Notes under the pieces: model-generated | Seen by the model: the letters and a program-made list of their open reading frames with translations, nothing else | Told to the model about the DNA's origin: nothing | The model's database searches: none | Made by a program: the position numbers and the translations under genes | From: Streptomyces venezuelae ATCC 10712 | Lineage (GTDB): Bacteria; Actinomycetota; Actinomycetes; Streptomycetales; Streptomycetaceae | Direction of reading: 5' to 3' | Assembly: GCF_008639165.1 (NCBI RefSeq) | Contig: NZ_CP029197.1 | Coordinates: 4,964,001-5,028,000 of the forward strand | Length of the DNA: 64,000 nt | Shown here: piece by piece, positions 51,011 to 59,791 of the stretch | Position numbering within the stretch: position 1 is the stretch's first letter | Layout of the letters: each line of letters opens with the position of its first letter

Positions 51011-52254
51011 GCGAGGCCGCCGCCTTCCAGGGCGCCGGTGCGGCGGCTGCGGGCCAGGTGGGCGCCGGCCTCCTGGAGTTCGGCGGTCAGCGACTCGACC
51101 GTCGCCGCCATCGACTCCGTGGCCCGCGCCTTGTACGTGTCGATGGCGTCGAGGGTCCGGTAGATCTGCTGGAAGGCCGTGCGGAGGGTCTCCGCGCCGA
51201 CGGCCGGATCGGCCGCGATCCGCTGGATCTCGCCCGCCTGCCCGGCGAGCATCTCGGCGTTGCCCCGGATCAGGTCCTCCGTCGTCGCGCGCAGGGTGTT
51301 CACCTGCTCGGTGACCTTCCGCTGGTTCTCCAGCGCGGAGGCGAGCATCACCGCGAACCGGAGCGCCGAGACGGTGGTGGTCGCCGCCCGGTCCACGCCC
51401 TTGATCAGCTCGTCGTTGTTCCGGCGGACGACGTCCATCGCCAGGTATCCCTGGGCGCAGACGGCGAGTTGGGTGAGCAGGTCCTGGTGCTTCTGCCGGA
51501 CCGGGAAGAGCACGTCGGCGCGGAGGGCGTCCGCCTGGGCCGGGTCGGGGGTGGCGGCGATGTGCTGTTCCACGGCGGCGTCCAGGGCGTCGGTGAGCAC
51601 CGCGTACTCCTGGAGCTTGCCCATCGTCTCCCAGAGCCGGGCCCGTTCGGTCTGCAACGCGGCGTTGTCGCGGCGCAGTTCGTCCTGGCCGCCGCGCAGC
51701 GAGCCGACGATCCGGTTCAGCGTGGCCTGCGAGGAGGCGTACCGGGCGACGTGGTCGCGCAGCCTGTTGCCGCCGGGCAGCTTCGAGAGCAGCCCCTTGA
51801 GGCCCTTGCCGGGGGTGTCCCGGGGGTCCAGGTCCTCGACGGTGCGCCGGAGTTCGACGAGGGAGGAGCCGACGCGGGACTGGGCGTCGGAGCCGGAGCC
51901 GCCCGAACCGCCCGGTCCGCCGGAGCCGCCGGAGCCGAGCGAGCGGATCGTGCGGTCGAGCATGCGGTTCGACTGCTGGGCCGCGGAGCGCATCTCGCCC
52001 GCTCCCAGTGCCGCGATCTCGCCGATGCGGCCCGCGAACTCGGGGGAGCGCGGGTCGAGGCCGGAGAGCGAGCCGACGTACTCGTCGGCCCTGCGGGACA
52101 TCTCCGCGACGACGGACTCGTCCAGCGGTACGAGTCCCGAGGCCTGCTCGGCGCGGACCGGCGGAACGGGCTCGGGCGGGGTGAGTACGAGCGGGGTGTC
52201 GTGCTCGGGCGGTGTCAGCGACATCGTCCTTCTCGGGTCCTCGGGCGTGGTCAT
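51007..52254 (-). CDS. TelA-like (toxic anion resistance) protein
   Basis: 415 aa, helical throughout, with coiled-coil-like heptads (AALQTERARLWETMGKLQEYAVL, DALRADVLFPVRQKHQDLLTQLAV) and the core NNDELIKGVDRAATTTVSALRFAVMLASALENQRKVTEQV. A Gly/Ser linker lies near residue 110. No membrane helix. TelA's role is unsettled. Coupled on both sides by overlap. Confidence 0.88.
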   Translation of the reverse strand: MTTPEDPRRTMSLTPPEHDTPLVLTPPEPVPPVRAEQASGLVPLDESVVAEMSRRADEYVGSLSGLDPRSPEFAGRIGEIAALGAGEMRSAAQQSNRMLDRTIRSLGSGGSGGPGGSGGSGSDAQSRVGSSLVELRRTVEDLDPRDTPGKGLKGLLSKLPGGNRLRDHVARYASSQATLNRIVGSLRGGQDELRRDNAALQTERARLWETMGKLQEYAVLTDALDAAVEQHIAATPDPAQADALRADVLFPVRQKHQDLLTQLAVCAQGYLAMDVVRRNNDELIKGVDRAATTTVSALRFAVMLASALENQRKVTEQVNTLRATTEDLIRGNAEMLAGQAGEIQRIAADPAVGAETLRTAFQQIYRTLDAIDTYKARATESMAATVESLTAELQEAGAHLARSRRTGALEGGGLA

Positions 52255-53378
52255 GCGGACTCCCCCTGGTCGCGGGCCCGCAGGGCCATCTCGTGCAGCA
52301 CCTTGCCGGTGGGCACGGGCGCCTGGCGGACTCCGGTCAGCGTCTGGTTGAGGTAGGCGGTGTGGCTCTGGGTCGCGGTGGTGAACTCGCTCGCCGCGCC
52401 CTGCGGCCGGAAGCCGTGGCGGACCGCGAGCCCGCGCAACTCCGGGTCGGTGGCGAGGAGTTCGCCGAGCGCCCGGCCGTTCTCGGTGAGCGGGACGAGC
52501 GTGTGGTCGCTGTTGACCGTGGTGTCCGGGTAGAGGACGACGAGGTCGCCCATCGGGTGGCCGGCGAGCAGCTGGGCGGCGACCTGGGACTCGTACACCA
52601 GGACGAGCGGGTTCCCGACGCCGCTGATGAAGTCCCGGAAGGGCGCGTCGGAGCCGGACTGCTGGGCGCCCTGCACCTGGACGAGCTTGCGCAGCAGCGG
52701 GGCCGTGCGGGTGACGGCCTCCGTGCCGTTCGCGACCCTTCCGCCGTCGGCGACGTAGCTCGCGGCGGCGAGGTAGAGGGCGCCCGAGTTGGAGGCGACC
52801 GGGTCGGTGGAGGTGATGAAGACGGTGCCGCTGAGCTCGGCGTGCCCGGCGGAGCCCTTGAGCTGCTGCCAGGTCCGGTCGGCGCGGGCCGCCGCGAGGT
52901 AGGCGTCCATCTTCAGGGTGCCGCTGGTGCCGCGCGGGCCGAGGGTCGCCAGGCCGTTCCCGGCGAGGACCTGGGCGGCGGCGCTGTGCGCGACGACGAC
53001 CAGCGGCGAGTAGAAGGGCCGCAGGGGTGCGGTCGTGGCCTTGGCGTTCTTCGTCTTCGCGCGCAGCCCGTCGGCCGGGGCCTTGGAGGACGGGAAGGCG
53101 AAGTCGTAACCGTCGAGGGGCAGTTCCTCCATGTCCCAGGACCCGGAGGTCTCGGTGCCCACGGTGAAACCCTTCGTGGCCAGGGCCTTCACCACCTGGG
53201 GGTCGGCGAAGAACTCCGCCTTCTCCGACCCGATGACTCCTCGCACGGTCTTCGTTGCCGTGCCCGTGTCCTTGTCGCCGCCCGTCAGGAGGACGGCGGC
53301 CACGCCGCCGAGGAGGAGGACGGCGAGGACGATTCCCAGGATGCGTCTCACGCGGGCAGCGTGCTCGCGGAAACCCAC
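52251..53378 (-). CDS. Membrane-anchored substrate-binding-like protein
   Basis: 375 aa, GTG start. One N-terminal membrane helix (ILGIVLAVLLLGGVAAVLL), then an outside domain of periplasmic-binding type (VIGSEKAEFFADPQVVKALATKGF, TSTDPVASNSGALYL). First gene of the four-gene operon. Ligand unknown. Confidence 0.85.
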   Translation of the reverse strand: MGFREHAARVRRILGIVLAVLLLGGVAAVLLTGGDKDTGTATKTVRGVIGSEKAEFFADPQVVKALATKGFTVGTETSGSWDMEELPLDGYDFAFPSSKAPADGLRAKTKNAKATTAPLRPFYSPLVVVAHSAAAQVLAGNGLATLGPRGTSGTLKMDAYLAAARADRTWQQLKGSAGHAELSGTVFITSTDPVASNSGALYLAAASYVADGGRVANGTEAVTRTAPLLRKLVQVQGAQQSGSDAPFRDFISGVGNPLVLVYESQVAAQLLAGHPMGDLVVLYPDTTVNSDHTLVPLTENGRALGELLATDPELRGLAVRHGFRPQGAASEFTTATQSHTAYLNQTLTGVRQAPVPTGKVLHEMALRARDQGESA

Positions 53379-53569
53379 ATTCCAGGGGGAGTCGGGTGGA
53401 CGGGGGGTGAAGGGCCGATCCCGGTACCGAACCGGAGCGTGGACTGCCGTATCGCCGGATTTTCACGGGCGGTTCGCCGGCGGAGGGGGAGGTGCCCGGC
53501 GGCGGTTCAGGGGTGTGCCGGGTGGGTGGCGCCCGGTCCGCGCGGTTCGTGCCGCGCGGACCGGGGCCG

Positions 53570-53971
53570 TCAGGGGGCGCCGGCCGCGGCCAGGGTGGGT
53601 TCCCCGGCCAGCGCCGCGGTGTGCGCGTCCATGCGCCCGGCGGCGAGGATCGCGGCGGCCGTGTCGGCCCGGGAGGCGGCGACGACCAGGGCGCGGCCCG
53701 CGAGGGCGTGGGCCCTGCGGTGCAGGTCCCGCGCGGGCGAGCCGGTGAGACCGGCGTGCCGCGCGGGCGGTGCGCCGCGCAGCCGTGCCACCTGCCGGGC
53801 GATCTGCTCGGCGGCCTCCGTGTCGCCGAGCTCGTCGGTGACGGCGAGCAGGGCGGAGAGGTGTCCGGCGAGCTGGATGTCCAGCTCTTCCTCGCGGGAG
53901 CGGTGCGGGTACGCGTCGTGGGCGTCGTCGGCCATCCGGTGGACCGACTTGGTGCGGATCGGTTCGTACAT
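53570..53971 (-). CDS. Hypothetical helical protein, 133 aa
   Basis: MYEPIRTKSVHRMADDAHDAYPHRSREEELD, then Ala-rich helices. The ATG is fixed by AGGAGG seven bases upstream. Cytoplasmic. A Fur/PerR-like inverted repeat lies 37-51 bases upstream. Unrecognised. Confidence 0.75.
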   Translation of the reverse strand: MYEPIRTKSVHRMADDAHDAYPHRSREEELDIQLAGHLSALLAVTDELGDTEAAEQIARQVARLRGAPPARHAGLTGSPARDLHRRAHALAGRALVVAASRADTAAAILAAGRMDAHTAALAGEPTLAAAGAP

Positions 53972-54007
53972 GGGACGGCCTCCTGAGTGTTCTGGAGCCA
54001 TCCTAGC

Positions 54008-54022
54008 TTAGATTCAGTCTAA
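54008..54022 (-). promoter_or_regulatory. 7-1-7 inverted repeat (Fur/PerR-like box)
   Basis: TTAGACTGAATCTAA on the minus strand. It keeps the symmetric TTA/TAA ends and 7-1-7 layout of Fur-family boxes (11 of 14 positions match TTATAAT-N-ATTATAA). Confidence 0.35.
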
Positions 54023-54048
54023 AGTTGAGCGGGGTCCGGTCGGGGGTG

Positions 54049-55260
54049 TCAGGGCTGGCTGTAGCCGTCCAGGAACCGGCCGATCCGGGTCACCGCGTCC
54101 GCCAGGTCCGCCGCCGCCGGCAGTGTGACGATCCGGAAGTGGTCGGGCTCGTGCCAGTTGAAGCCCGTCCCGTGCACCACCATGATCTTCTCGGCCCGCA
54201 GCAGGTCGAGGACCATCTGCCGGTCGTCCTTGATCTTGTAGACGTTCGGGTCGAGGCGTGGGAACAGGTACAGCGCGCCCTTCGGCTTCACGCACGTCAC
54301 GCCCGGGATCTGCGTCAGCAGCTCGTACGCCGTGTCCCGCTGCTCCAGTAGGCGCCCGCCCGGCAGTACGAGGTCCTCGATCGACTGCCGGCCCTGGAGG
54401 GCGGCGGCCACCGCGTGCTGCGCCGGCATGTTCGCGCAGAGGCGCATGTTCGCGAGGATCGTCAGGCCCTCGATGTACGAGGACGCGTGGTGCTTCGGGC
54501 CGCAGACCGCGAGCCAGCCCGAGCGGAAACCGGCCACCCGGTAGTTCTTGCTCATCCCGTTGAACGTGAGGACCAGGAGGTCGGGCGCGACGGCGGCCGT
54601 CGGGGTGTGCGTGGTGCCGTCGTAGAGGATCTTGTCGTAGATCTCGTCCGAGCAGACGACCAGGTTGTGGCGGCGGGCGATCTCGGTCAGCTGCCGCAGC
54701 ATCTCGTCGTCGTAGACCGCGCCCGTCGGATTGTTCGGGTTGATGATCACGATCGCCTTGGTACGGTCGGTGATTTTCCGCTCGATGTCCGCGAGGTCCG
54801 GCATCCAGTCCGCCTGCTCGTCACAGCGGTAGTGCACGGCCGTACCGCCCGCGAGCGAGACCGACGCCGTCCACAGCGGATAGTCCGGGGCCGGGACGAG
54901 CACCTCGTCGCCGTCGTCGAGGAGCGCCTGCATCGACATCTGGATCAGCTCCGAGACGCCGTTGCCGAGATAGATGTCCTCGACGGAGAGCGGAATGCCC
55001 TTGGTCTCGTAGTGGCTCATCACCGCGCGGCGGGCCGAGAGCAGCCCCTTCGCGTCGCCGTAGCCGTGCGCCTCGGAGAGGTTGCGCAGCACGTCCTCGA
55101 GGATGGCGGGCGGGCACTCGAAGCCGAACGCGGCCGGATTGCCCGTGTTGAGCTTGAGGATGCGGTGACCCGCGGCTTCGAGCCGCATCGCCTCTTCGAG
55201 CACCGGACCCCGGATTTCGTAACAGACGTTGGCGAGCTTCGTGGACTGGATCACCTGCAT
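54049..55260 (-). CDS. Alanine/aspartate-type PLP aminotransferase
   Basis: 403 aa of fold type I, subgroup I-gamma (AlaT-like). Landmarks are LNTGNPAAFGFE, NNPTGAVYDDEML, the PLP lysine K238 in TFNGMSKNYRVAGFRSGW, and ANMPAQHAV. Probably interconverts alanine and glutamate/pyruvate/2-oxoglutarate; aspartate or valine-pyruvate activity cannot be excluded. Monocistronic. Confidence 0.92.
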   Translation of the reverse strand: MQVIQSTKLANVCYEIRGPVLEEAMRLEAAGHRILKLNTGNPAAFGFECPPAILEDVLRNLSEAHGYGDAKGLLSARRAVMSHYETKGIPLSVEDIYLGNGVSELIQMSMQALLDDGDEVLVPAPDYPLWTASVSLAGGTAVHYRCDEQADWMPDLADIERKITDRTKAIVIINPNNPTGAVYDDEMLRQLTEIARRHNLVVCSDEIYDKILYDGTTHTPTAAVAPDLLVLTFNGMSKNYRVAGFRSGWLAVCGPKHHASSYIEGLTILANMRLCANMPAQHAVAAALQGRQSIEDLVLPGGRLLEQRDTAYELLTQIPGVTCVKPKGALYLFPRLDPNVYKIKDDRQMVLDLLRAEKIMVVHGTGFNWHEPDHFRIVTLPAAADLADAVTRIGRFLDGYSQP

Positions 55261-55404
55261 GACGAGAGCTTACGGCCGGGTCGGCCGGGACGCCTCGTGT
55301 TTTGGGACACGTCGGACACCTGCGGGGCCGCGCCGGCCCGTGTCTTCGCCGGTGAGGACCGTCGAAATAGGGGTCCTCCGTCCGGCGGGATAGGTTGGCC
55401 CGTC

Positions 55405-56832
55405 ATGTGGGTCTTCAGTGCTTCCGGATGCCGGTGGCTGGGTGCTGCCGGGTCGCTCGCCGTCGCCGTGGGCGGGTGGGCGGCCGGGGCGCTGCCGGTA
55501 CGCGGCGGCTGGGGGCTGTGGGAGCCGCGCGGCTCCGCGCTCACCCTGGCCGGCGCGCTCCTCGCGTACCTCGGCCTGACCCTGCTCGTCGCCGCCTGGT
55601 GGCGGTACGGCGTCCTGCTCGCCCGGGGCGTGCGCGACGGGGTGCTCGCCACCCTCGCCTGCTGGACCCTGCCGCTGCTCCTCGCGCCGCCGCTGTACAG
55701 CAAGGACGTCTACAGCTACATCGCCCAGGGCGCCATGGTCCTCGAAGGGCACGACGTGTACGGCGGCGGGCCCTCCGTCCTCGGACCCGGCGAGCTCGGC
55801 GCGGACGCGGCCGCGAGCGTCGGCGGCCACTGGACCGACACGCCCGCGCCGTACGGTCCCGCCTTCCTGGTCCTGGCACAGCTGGTCGTGAAGCTGACCG
55901 AGGGCGAGATCGTGCCCGCCGTGCTCGGCATGCGGCTGATCGCGCTCGGCGCGCTCGCGCTGATCGTCTGGGCCGTCCGGGGTCTCGGCGGCGGTCCCGG
56001 GGGCCCGGGCGGGGCGCTGTGGCTGGCCGCCCTCAACCCGCTGCTGCTCATCCACGTCGTCGGCGGCATGCACAACGACGGACTGATGATCGGGCTCATG
56101 CTGGCGGGCGTGCTGCTCGCCGTGCGGGGCCGGTGGGTGCTGGGCTGTGTCCTCGTGGGCCTGGCGATGATGGTCAAGTCGCCGGCGGCGGTCGCGCTGC
56201 TCTTCATCGGGGTGCTGGTCGCGCGGCGGGACGGCGGGAACGTCCGGTCCCTGGTGAAGGGGCTCGTGCTGCCGGGGCTCGTGGCCGGGGCGGTGGCGGC
56301 GGGGGCGACGGTGCTCGCGGGCACCGGGTTCGGGTGGCTGCGCACGCAGAGCGTGGCCGGGACGATCCACACGGCGCTCTCCGTGAGCAGTGATCTCGGT
56401 CTGGCGGTCGGGTCGCTCCTCGCGGACGACCCCGACCCCGTCAAGGCGCTCGTGCAGAATCTCGGGCTGCTGGCCGCCGTGGTGATCATCCTGGTGCTGG
56501 CGTGGCGGGCCTGGAAGGGGCTGCTCGACCCGGTCCTCGGTCTCGGGCTCGCGCTGGTCGCGCTCGTCGCCCTGTCCCCGATGGTCCAGCCCTGGTACCT
56601 GCTGTGGGGGACGGCGGCGGTCGCGGCCGCGGCCTGGCGGAGCCGGGCCGGGCAGCTGCTGGCCGTGCTGTCGGCGGCCCTCGGGTACGAGACGGCGCTG
56701 GACGGGCGGACGCCCTGGTACGGCTTCCTGGCGGCGGGCGTGGTGCTGGCGGCGGGGTTGCTGTGGCTGCGGCGGGAGCCGTGGGACGAGGGGGCGGCGC
56801 GCCGCCGGGCGCTAGCGCGCGCGGCGGACTGA
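55405..56832 (+). CDS. MptB-like polyprenol-phosphomannose-dependent mannosyltransferase
   Basis: 475 aa with about 12 membrane helices. The extracellular loop after helix 3 has YSKDVYSYIAQGAMVLEGHDVYGGGP with the acidic catalytic Asp, and NPLLLIHVVGGMHNDGLMIGLML follows later, as in actinobacterial alpha-1,6-mannosyltransferases of the GT-C type. Its end overlaps the D-aminoacylase end by 21 bases on the other strand. Exact acceptor unknown in Streptomyces. Confidence 0.85.
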   Translation: MWVFSASGCRWLGAAGSLAVAVGGWAAGALPVRGGWGLWEPRGSALTLAGALLAYLGLTLLVAAWWRYGVLLARGVRDGVLATLACWTLPLLLAPPLYSKDVYSYIAQGAMVLEGHDVYGGGPSVLGPGELGADAAASVGGHWTDTPAPYGPAFLVLAQLVVKLTEGEIVPAVLGMRLIALGALALIVWAVRGLGGGPGGPGGALWLAALNPLLLIHVVGGMHNDGLMIGLMLAGVLLAVRGRWVLGCVLVGLAMMVKSPAAVALLFIGVLVARRDGGNVRSLVKGLVLPGLVAGAVAAGATVLAGTGFGWLRTQSVAGTIHTALSVSSDLGLAVGSLLADDPDPVKALVQNLGLLAAVVIILVLAWRAWKGLLDPVLGLGLALVALVALSPMVQPWYLLWGTAAVAAAAWRSRAGQLLAVLSAALGYETALDGRTPWYGFLAAGVVLAAGLLWLRREPWDEGAARRRALARAAD

Positions 56833-58389
56833 CCTGCCCGCGAGGGCCGACGTCCGCTTGCCGTCCTCCACCACGAACTCGCCGTTGACCAGGACGTGCG
56901 GGATGCCCGTCGGCAGGGTGCGGGGGGACTCGTACGTGGCTCCCGCTCCGACCGTCTCCGGGTCGAAGAGGACCAGGTCCGCGATGTGGCCCTCGCGGAC
57001 CACGCCCCGGTCGGGGAGACGGAGGCGGGCGGCCGGCCGGGAGGTCAGGTGCGCCACGCACTCCTCCAGGGAGAGGACGCCGAGCTCGCGCACGTACCGG
57101 CCCAGGTACCTGGGGAACGTGCCGTACGCGCGCGGATGCGGCTTCAGGCCCTGGAGGATGCCGTCCGAGCCGCCCGTGTGCACCCGGTGCCGCATGATCG
57201 TGCGGACGTTCTCCTCGTGGCCCACGTGCTGCAGGATCGTCGTCCCGAGCCGGTCCTCCAGGAGGAGCCGGCGGGCCGACTCCCAGCCGTCCACCCGGCG
57301 CCCCACCCAGTCGGTGAGCGCGGCCTCGGACACTCCCGAGACCTCGATCGTGTCCCAGTCCATCGGCACCCCGTGGCAGCCGTCCGAGCCGATCACCTCC
57401 AGGTGGTGCCGGATCCGCTCCGCCGTCGCGTCGTCCCGCAGCCGCGCGAGCACCGCCTCGGGGCCGCCCTCGCTCGCCCAGCTGGGCAGCACGGCCACCA
57501 GGGTCGTACAGCCGGGGGTGTACGGATACGTGTCCAGGCTGATGTCCGCGCCCCCGTCCAGGGCCTCGTCCAGGAGGGCGAGGAGCTCCGGCGCCCGGCC
57601 CTCGTTGACGCCGAAGTTCATCGTGGCGTGGGCGAGGTGGAGGGCGCAGCCGGCCTCCCGGGTGAGCGTCACCATCTCCTGGTACGCCTCCAGGGCGCCC
57701 GCCCCGTACGAGCGGTGGTGGGGGCAGTAGTAGCCGCCGTACCCCGCCACCACCTTGCACAGCTCCGTGAGCTCGGCGTCCTTCGCGTACATCCCCGGCG
57801 TGTAGGTCAGGCCGGAGGACATGCCGACCGCCCCTTGCTCCATGCCCTCCGCGACGAGGCGGCGCATGTGGTCGAGCTCGGCTTCCGTCGCCGGGCGGTC
57901 GTCCCAGCCGACCGCGTACATGCGGACCGTGCCCTGGGGGATCAGGTACGCGGCGTTGACGGCGATGCCCCGGTCCAGGCGGTCCAGGTACTCGCCGACC
58001 GTGCGCCAGTCGAAGTCGATGTCGTCGCCGGAGCCGTTCCAGCCGGTGATCGCCTTCCGCACCTCGGCGAGGGTGCGGTCGTCGACCGGGGCGTACGACA
58101 GACCGTCCTGGCCCAGGACCTCGAGGGTCACGCCCTGCGCGGCCTTCGCGCTGTGGTCCGGGTCGCGGAGCAGCGCGAGGTCGCTGTGGGCGTGCATGTC
58201 GATGAAGCCGGGGGAGAGGACGAGGCCCTCGGCGTCCACGACGCGGCGGGCGGTGGGGCGCTGGCAGCCGGCCGCCGCGCCCTCCTTGACGATCGCGGCG
58301 ATCCGGCCGCCGTCGACCGCCACGTCGGCGCGGTAGGAGGGGCCGCCGGTGCCGTCGACGACCTCCGCGTCGTGGAAGACGAGATCCAT
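56812..58389 (-). CDS. N-acyl-D-amino-acid deacylase (D-aminoacylase)
   Basis: 525-aa amidohydrolase releasing D-amino acids from N-acyl derivatives. Metal histidines H65 and H67 are in FIDMHAHSD; a further His is in YYCPHHRSYG and HLAHATMNFG; GGSDGILQGLKPHPRAYGTF is near the end. 12 bases after the D-amino-acid lyase gene, so same operon. Confidence 0.92.
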   Translation of the reverse strand: MDLVFHDAEVVDGTGGPSYRADVAVDGGRIAAIVKEGAAAGCQRPTARRVVDAEGLVLSPGFIDMHAHSDLALLRDPDHSAKAAQGVTLEVLGQDGLSYAPVDDRTLAEVRKAITGWNGSGDDIDFDWRTVGEYLDRLDRGIAVNAAYLIPQGTVRMYAVGWDDRPATEAELDHMRRLVAEGMEQGAVGMSSGLTYTPGMYAKDAELTELCKVVAGYGGYYCPHHRSYGAGALEAYQEMVTLTREAGCALHLAHATMNFGVNEGRAPELLALLDEALDGGADISLDTYPYTPGCTTLVAVLPSWASEGGPEAVLARLRDDATAERIRHHLEVIGSDGCHGVPMDWDTIEVSGVSEAALTDWVGRRVDGWESARRLLLEDRLGTTILQHVGHEENVRTIMRHRVHTGGSDGILQGLKPHPRAYGTFPRYLGRYVRELGVLSLEECVAHLTSRPAARLRLPDRGVVREGHIADLVLFDPETVGAGATYESPRTLPTGIPHVLVNGEFVVEDGKRTSALAGRSVRRAR

Positions 58390-58401
58390 GCCCGGTCCCT
58401 C

Positions 58402-59667
58402 CTAGAAGAACGTGCGGATGTAGTCGACGACCGTGCCGTCCGCCTCGACCAGTGGGATCAGCTGCCACTTGTCGAAGATCGTGCACGGGTGGGAGAGGCC
58501 CGTGCCGAGCCAGTCGCCGACCTCCAGGTCGGCGCCCTCCTCCGTGCGGACCCAGGTGTGCTGGTCGGAGAGGCCGGTGACGGTCAGTCCCTCGGCGGGC
58601 CGGATCTCGCCGGTGCGGCCGTCGCGGACCACCTGCGCCTCGGGGAGGTGCAGGTCGTGGGCGGCGTCGCGCTTGCCCGCGTTGGTGAAGGCCTGCTCGG
58701 GGTTGGGGCGCGAGACGACCTGCGACCACAGGCGGAACGCGGGCTCGAGGGCGCCTTCCTCGGGGACCCGGTTGAACGGGGTCCGCTCGCGGTACTGGCC
58801 GTCGTCGTGCGAGACGTACGCGCCGGAGCGCAGCAGCTTCAGGACGGGCAGGGAGAGGCCGGGGATCTCCGCGAACACCTCCGCGACCGCGTCGAACCAC
58901 TCGCTGCCGCCCGCGCTCACCACGATCTCCCCGACGGCGGGGTCGAAGCGGCCGGCCTTGTCGAAGTCGGCGGCGAGCGCGACCAGGCGGCGCAGCCACT
59001 CCCTGACCAGGTCGCCGTCGGCCCCGGGCATCGTGCCCTCGTACCCGGCGACCCCGACGAGCCGCAGGGTGGGGGCGGCCGCGACGGCGTCCGCGACGAC
59101 CGCGCACTCCGCCTCGGTCCGCGCCCCGGTACGCCCGGCGGCGCCGGCCGCCAGCTCGACGACGACGTCCACGGGGCGGGCGGCGCCGGCCGCGCGCAGG
59201 GCCTCGTCCATCAGCTCGACGCCGCGCACGGAGTCGACGTAGCAGAGGAAGCGGAAGTCCGGGTCGGCGTCGAGTTCGGCGGCGACCCAGCGGAGCGCGA
59301 CCGGGTCGACGACCTCGTTGGCCAGGAAGATCCTCGCGATGCCGTGGGCGCGGTAGACACGGGCCTGGTGGGGCACGGCCGCGGTGATGCCCCAGGCGCC
59401 GTGCGCCAGCTGCCGGTCGAAGAGCTGGGGGGCCATGGAGGTCTTGCCGTGCGGGGCGAAGGCCAGGCCGTGGCGCTCGGCGTACGTCTCCAGGAGGCGG
59501 AGGTTGTGCTCGACGGACTCGGCGGAGAGGGCGAGGACGGGGGTGGTGAAGCCGCCCGTGAAGAGGTTGCGCCGCTGGGCGGCGAGCTCGCCGACGGTCA
59601 GCCCCTCGGCGTCCGGGGGCAGGGCCTTGAAGCGGTGGTCGACGCGCTCGTTCGCCAGGTCGGGCAT
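58402..59667 (-). CDS. D-threonine aldolase/D-serine deaminase-like PLP enzyme (DSD1 family)
   Basis: 421 aa with the alanine-racemase-type TIM barrel. The PLP lysine K75 is in FAPHGKTSMAPQLFD. The C-terminal metal site has GLSHPCTIF and DQHTWV as in D-serine dehydratases. It probably turns D-amino acids into keto acids and ammonia. First gene of the minus-strand pair. Confidence 0.9.
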   Translation of the reverse strand: MPDLANERVDHRFKALPPDAEGLTVGELAAQRRNLFTGGFTTPVLALSAESVEHNLRLLETYAERHGLAFAPHGKTSMAPQLFDRQLAHGAWGITAAVPHQARVYRAHGIARIFLANEVVDPVALRWVAAELDADPDFRFLCYVDSVRGVELMDEALRAAGAARPVDVVVELAAGAAGRTGARTEAECAVVADAVAAAPTLRLVGVAGYEGTMPGADGDLVREWLRRLVALAADFDKAGRFDPAVGEIVVSAGGSEWFDAVAEVFAEIPGLSLPVLKLLRSGAYVSHDDGQYRERTPFNRVPEEGALEPAFRLWSQVVSRPNPEQAFTNAGKRDAAHDLHLPEAQVVRDGRTGEIRPAEGLTVTGLSDQHTWVRTEEGADLEVGDWLGTGLSHPCTIFDKWQLIPLVEADGTVVDYIRTFF

Positions 59668-59686
59668 GAGGCCTCCTCATCGAAGC

Positions 59687-59710
59687 GTTGCGAATGATGC
59701 AACAGTCATT
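59687..59710. promoter_or_regulatory. Inverted repeats in divergent region (candidate IclR operator)
   Basis: GTTGC-GAATGAT-GCAAC (59687-59703) and AATGA-N8-TCATT (59693-59710) overlap. They sit next to the plus-strand -35 box, so binding would block both directions. Confidence 0.55.
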
Positions 59711-59738
59711 GCGTATGTCGCTCAAAGCTGTCTAGCAT
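59709..59738 (+). promoter_or_regulatory. Promoter of PfkB-iclR-ridA operon
   Basis: TTGCGT, 18-bp spacer and TAGCAT, about 54 bases before the kinase GTG. Confidence 0.55.
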
Positions 59739-59791
59739 CCGGGCCAAGGCCGGGTCAATGGACCCCGCCAGAGTCGCAAGGGAGCGCCAGA

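Noticed and set aside
54008..54022. DtxR/IdeR iron box
   Set aside because: The palindrome is 15 bases with 7-1-7 symmetry, not the 19-base TTAGG-type iron box.
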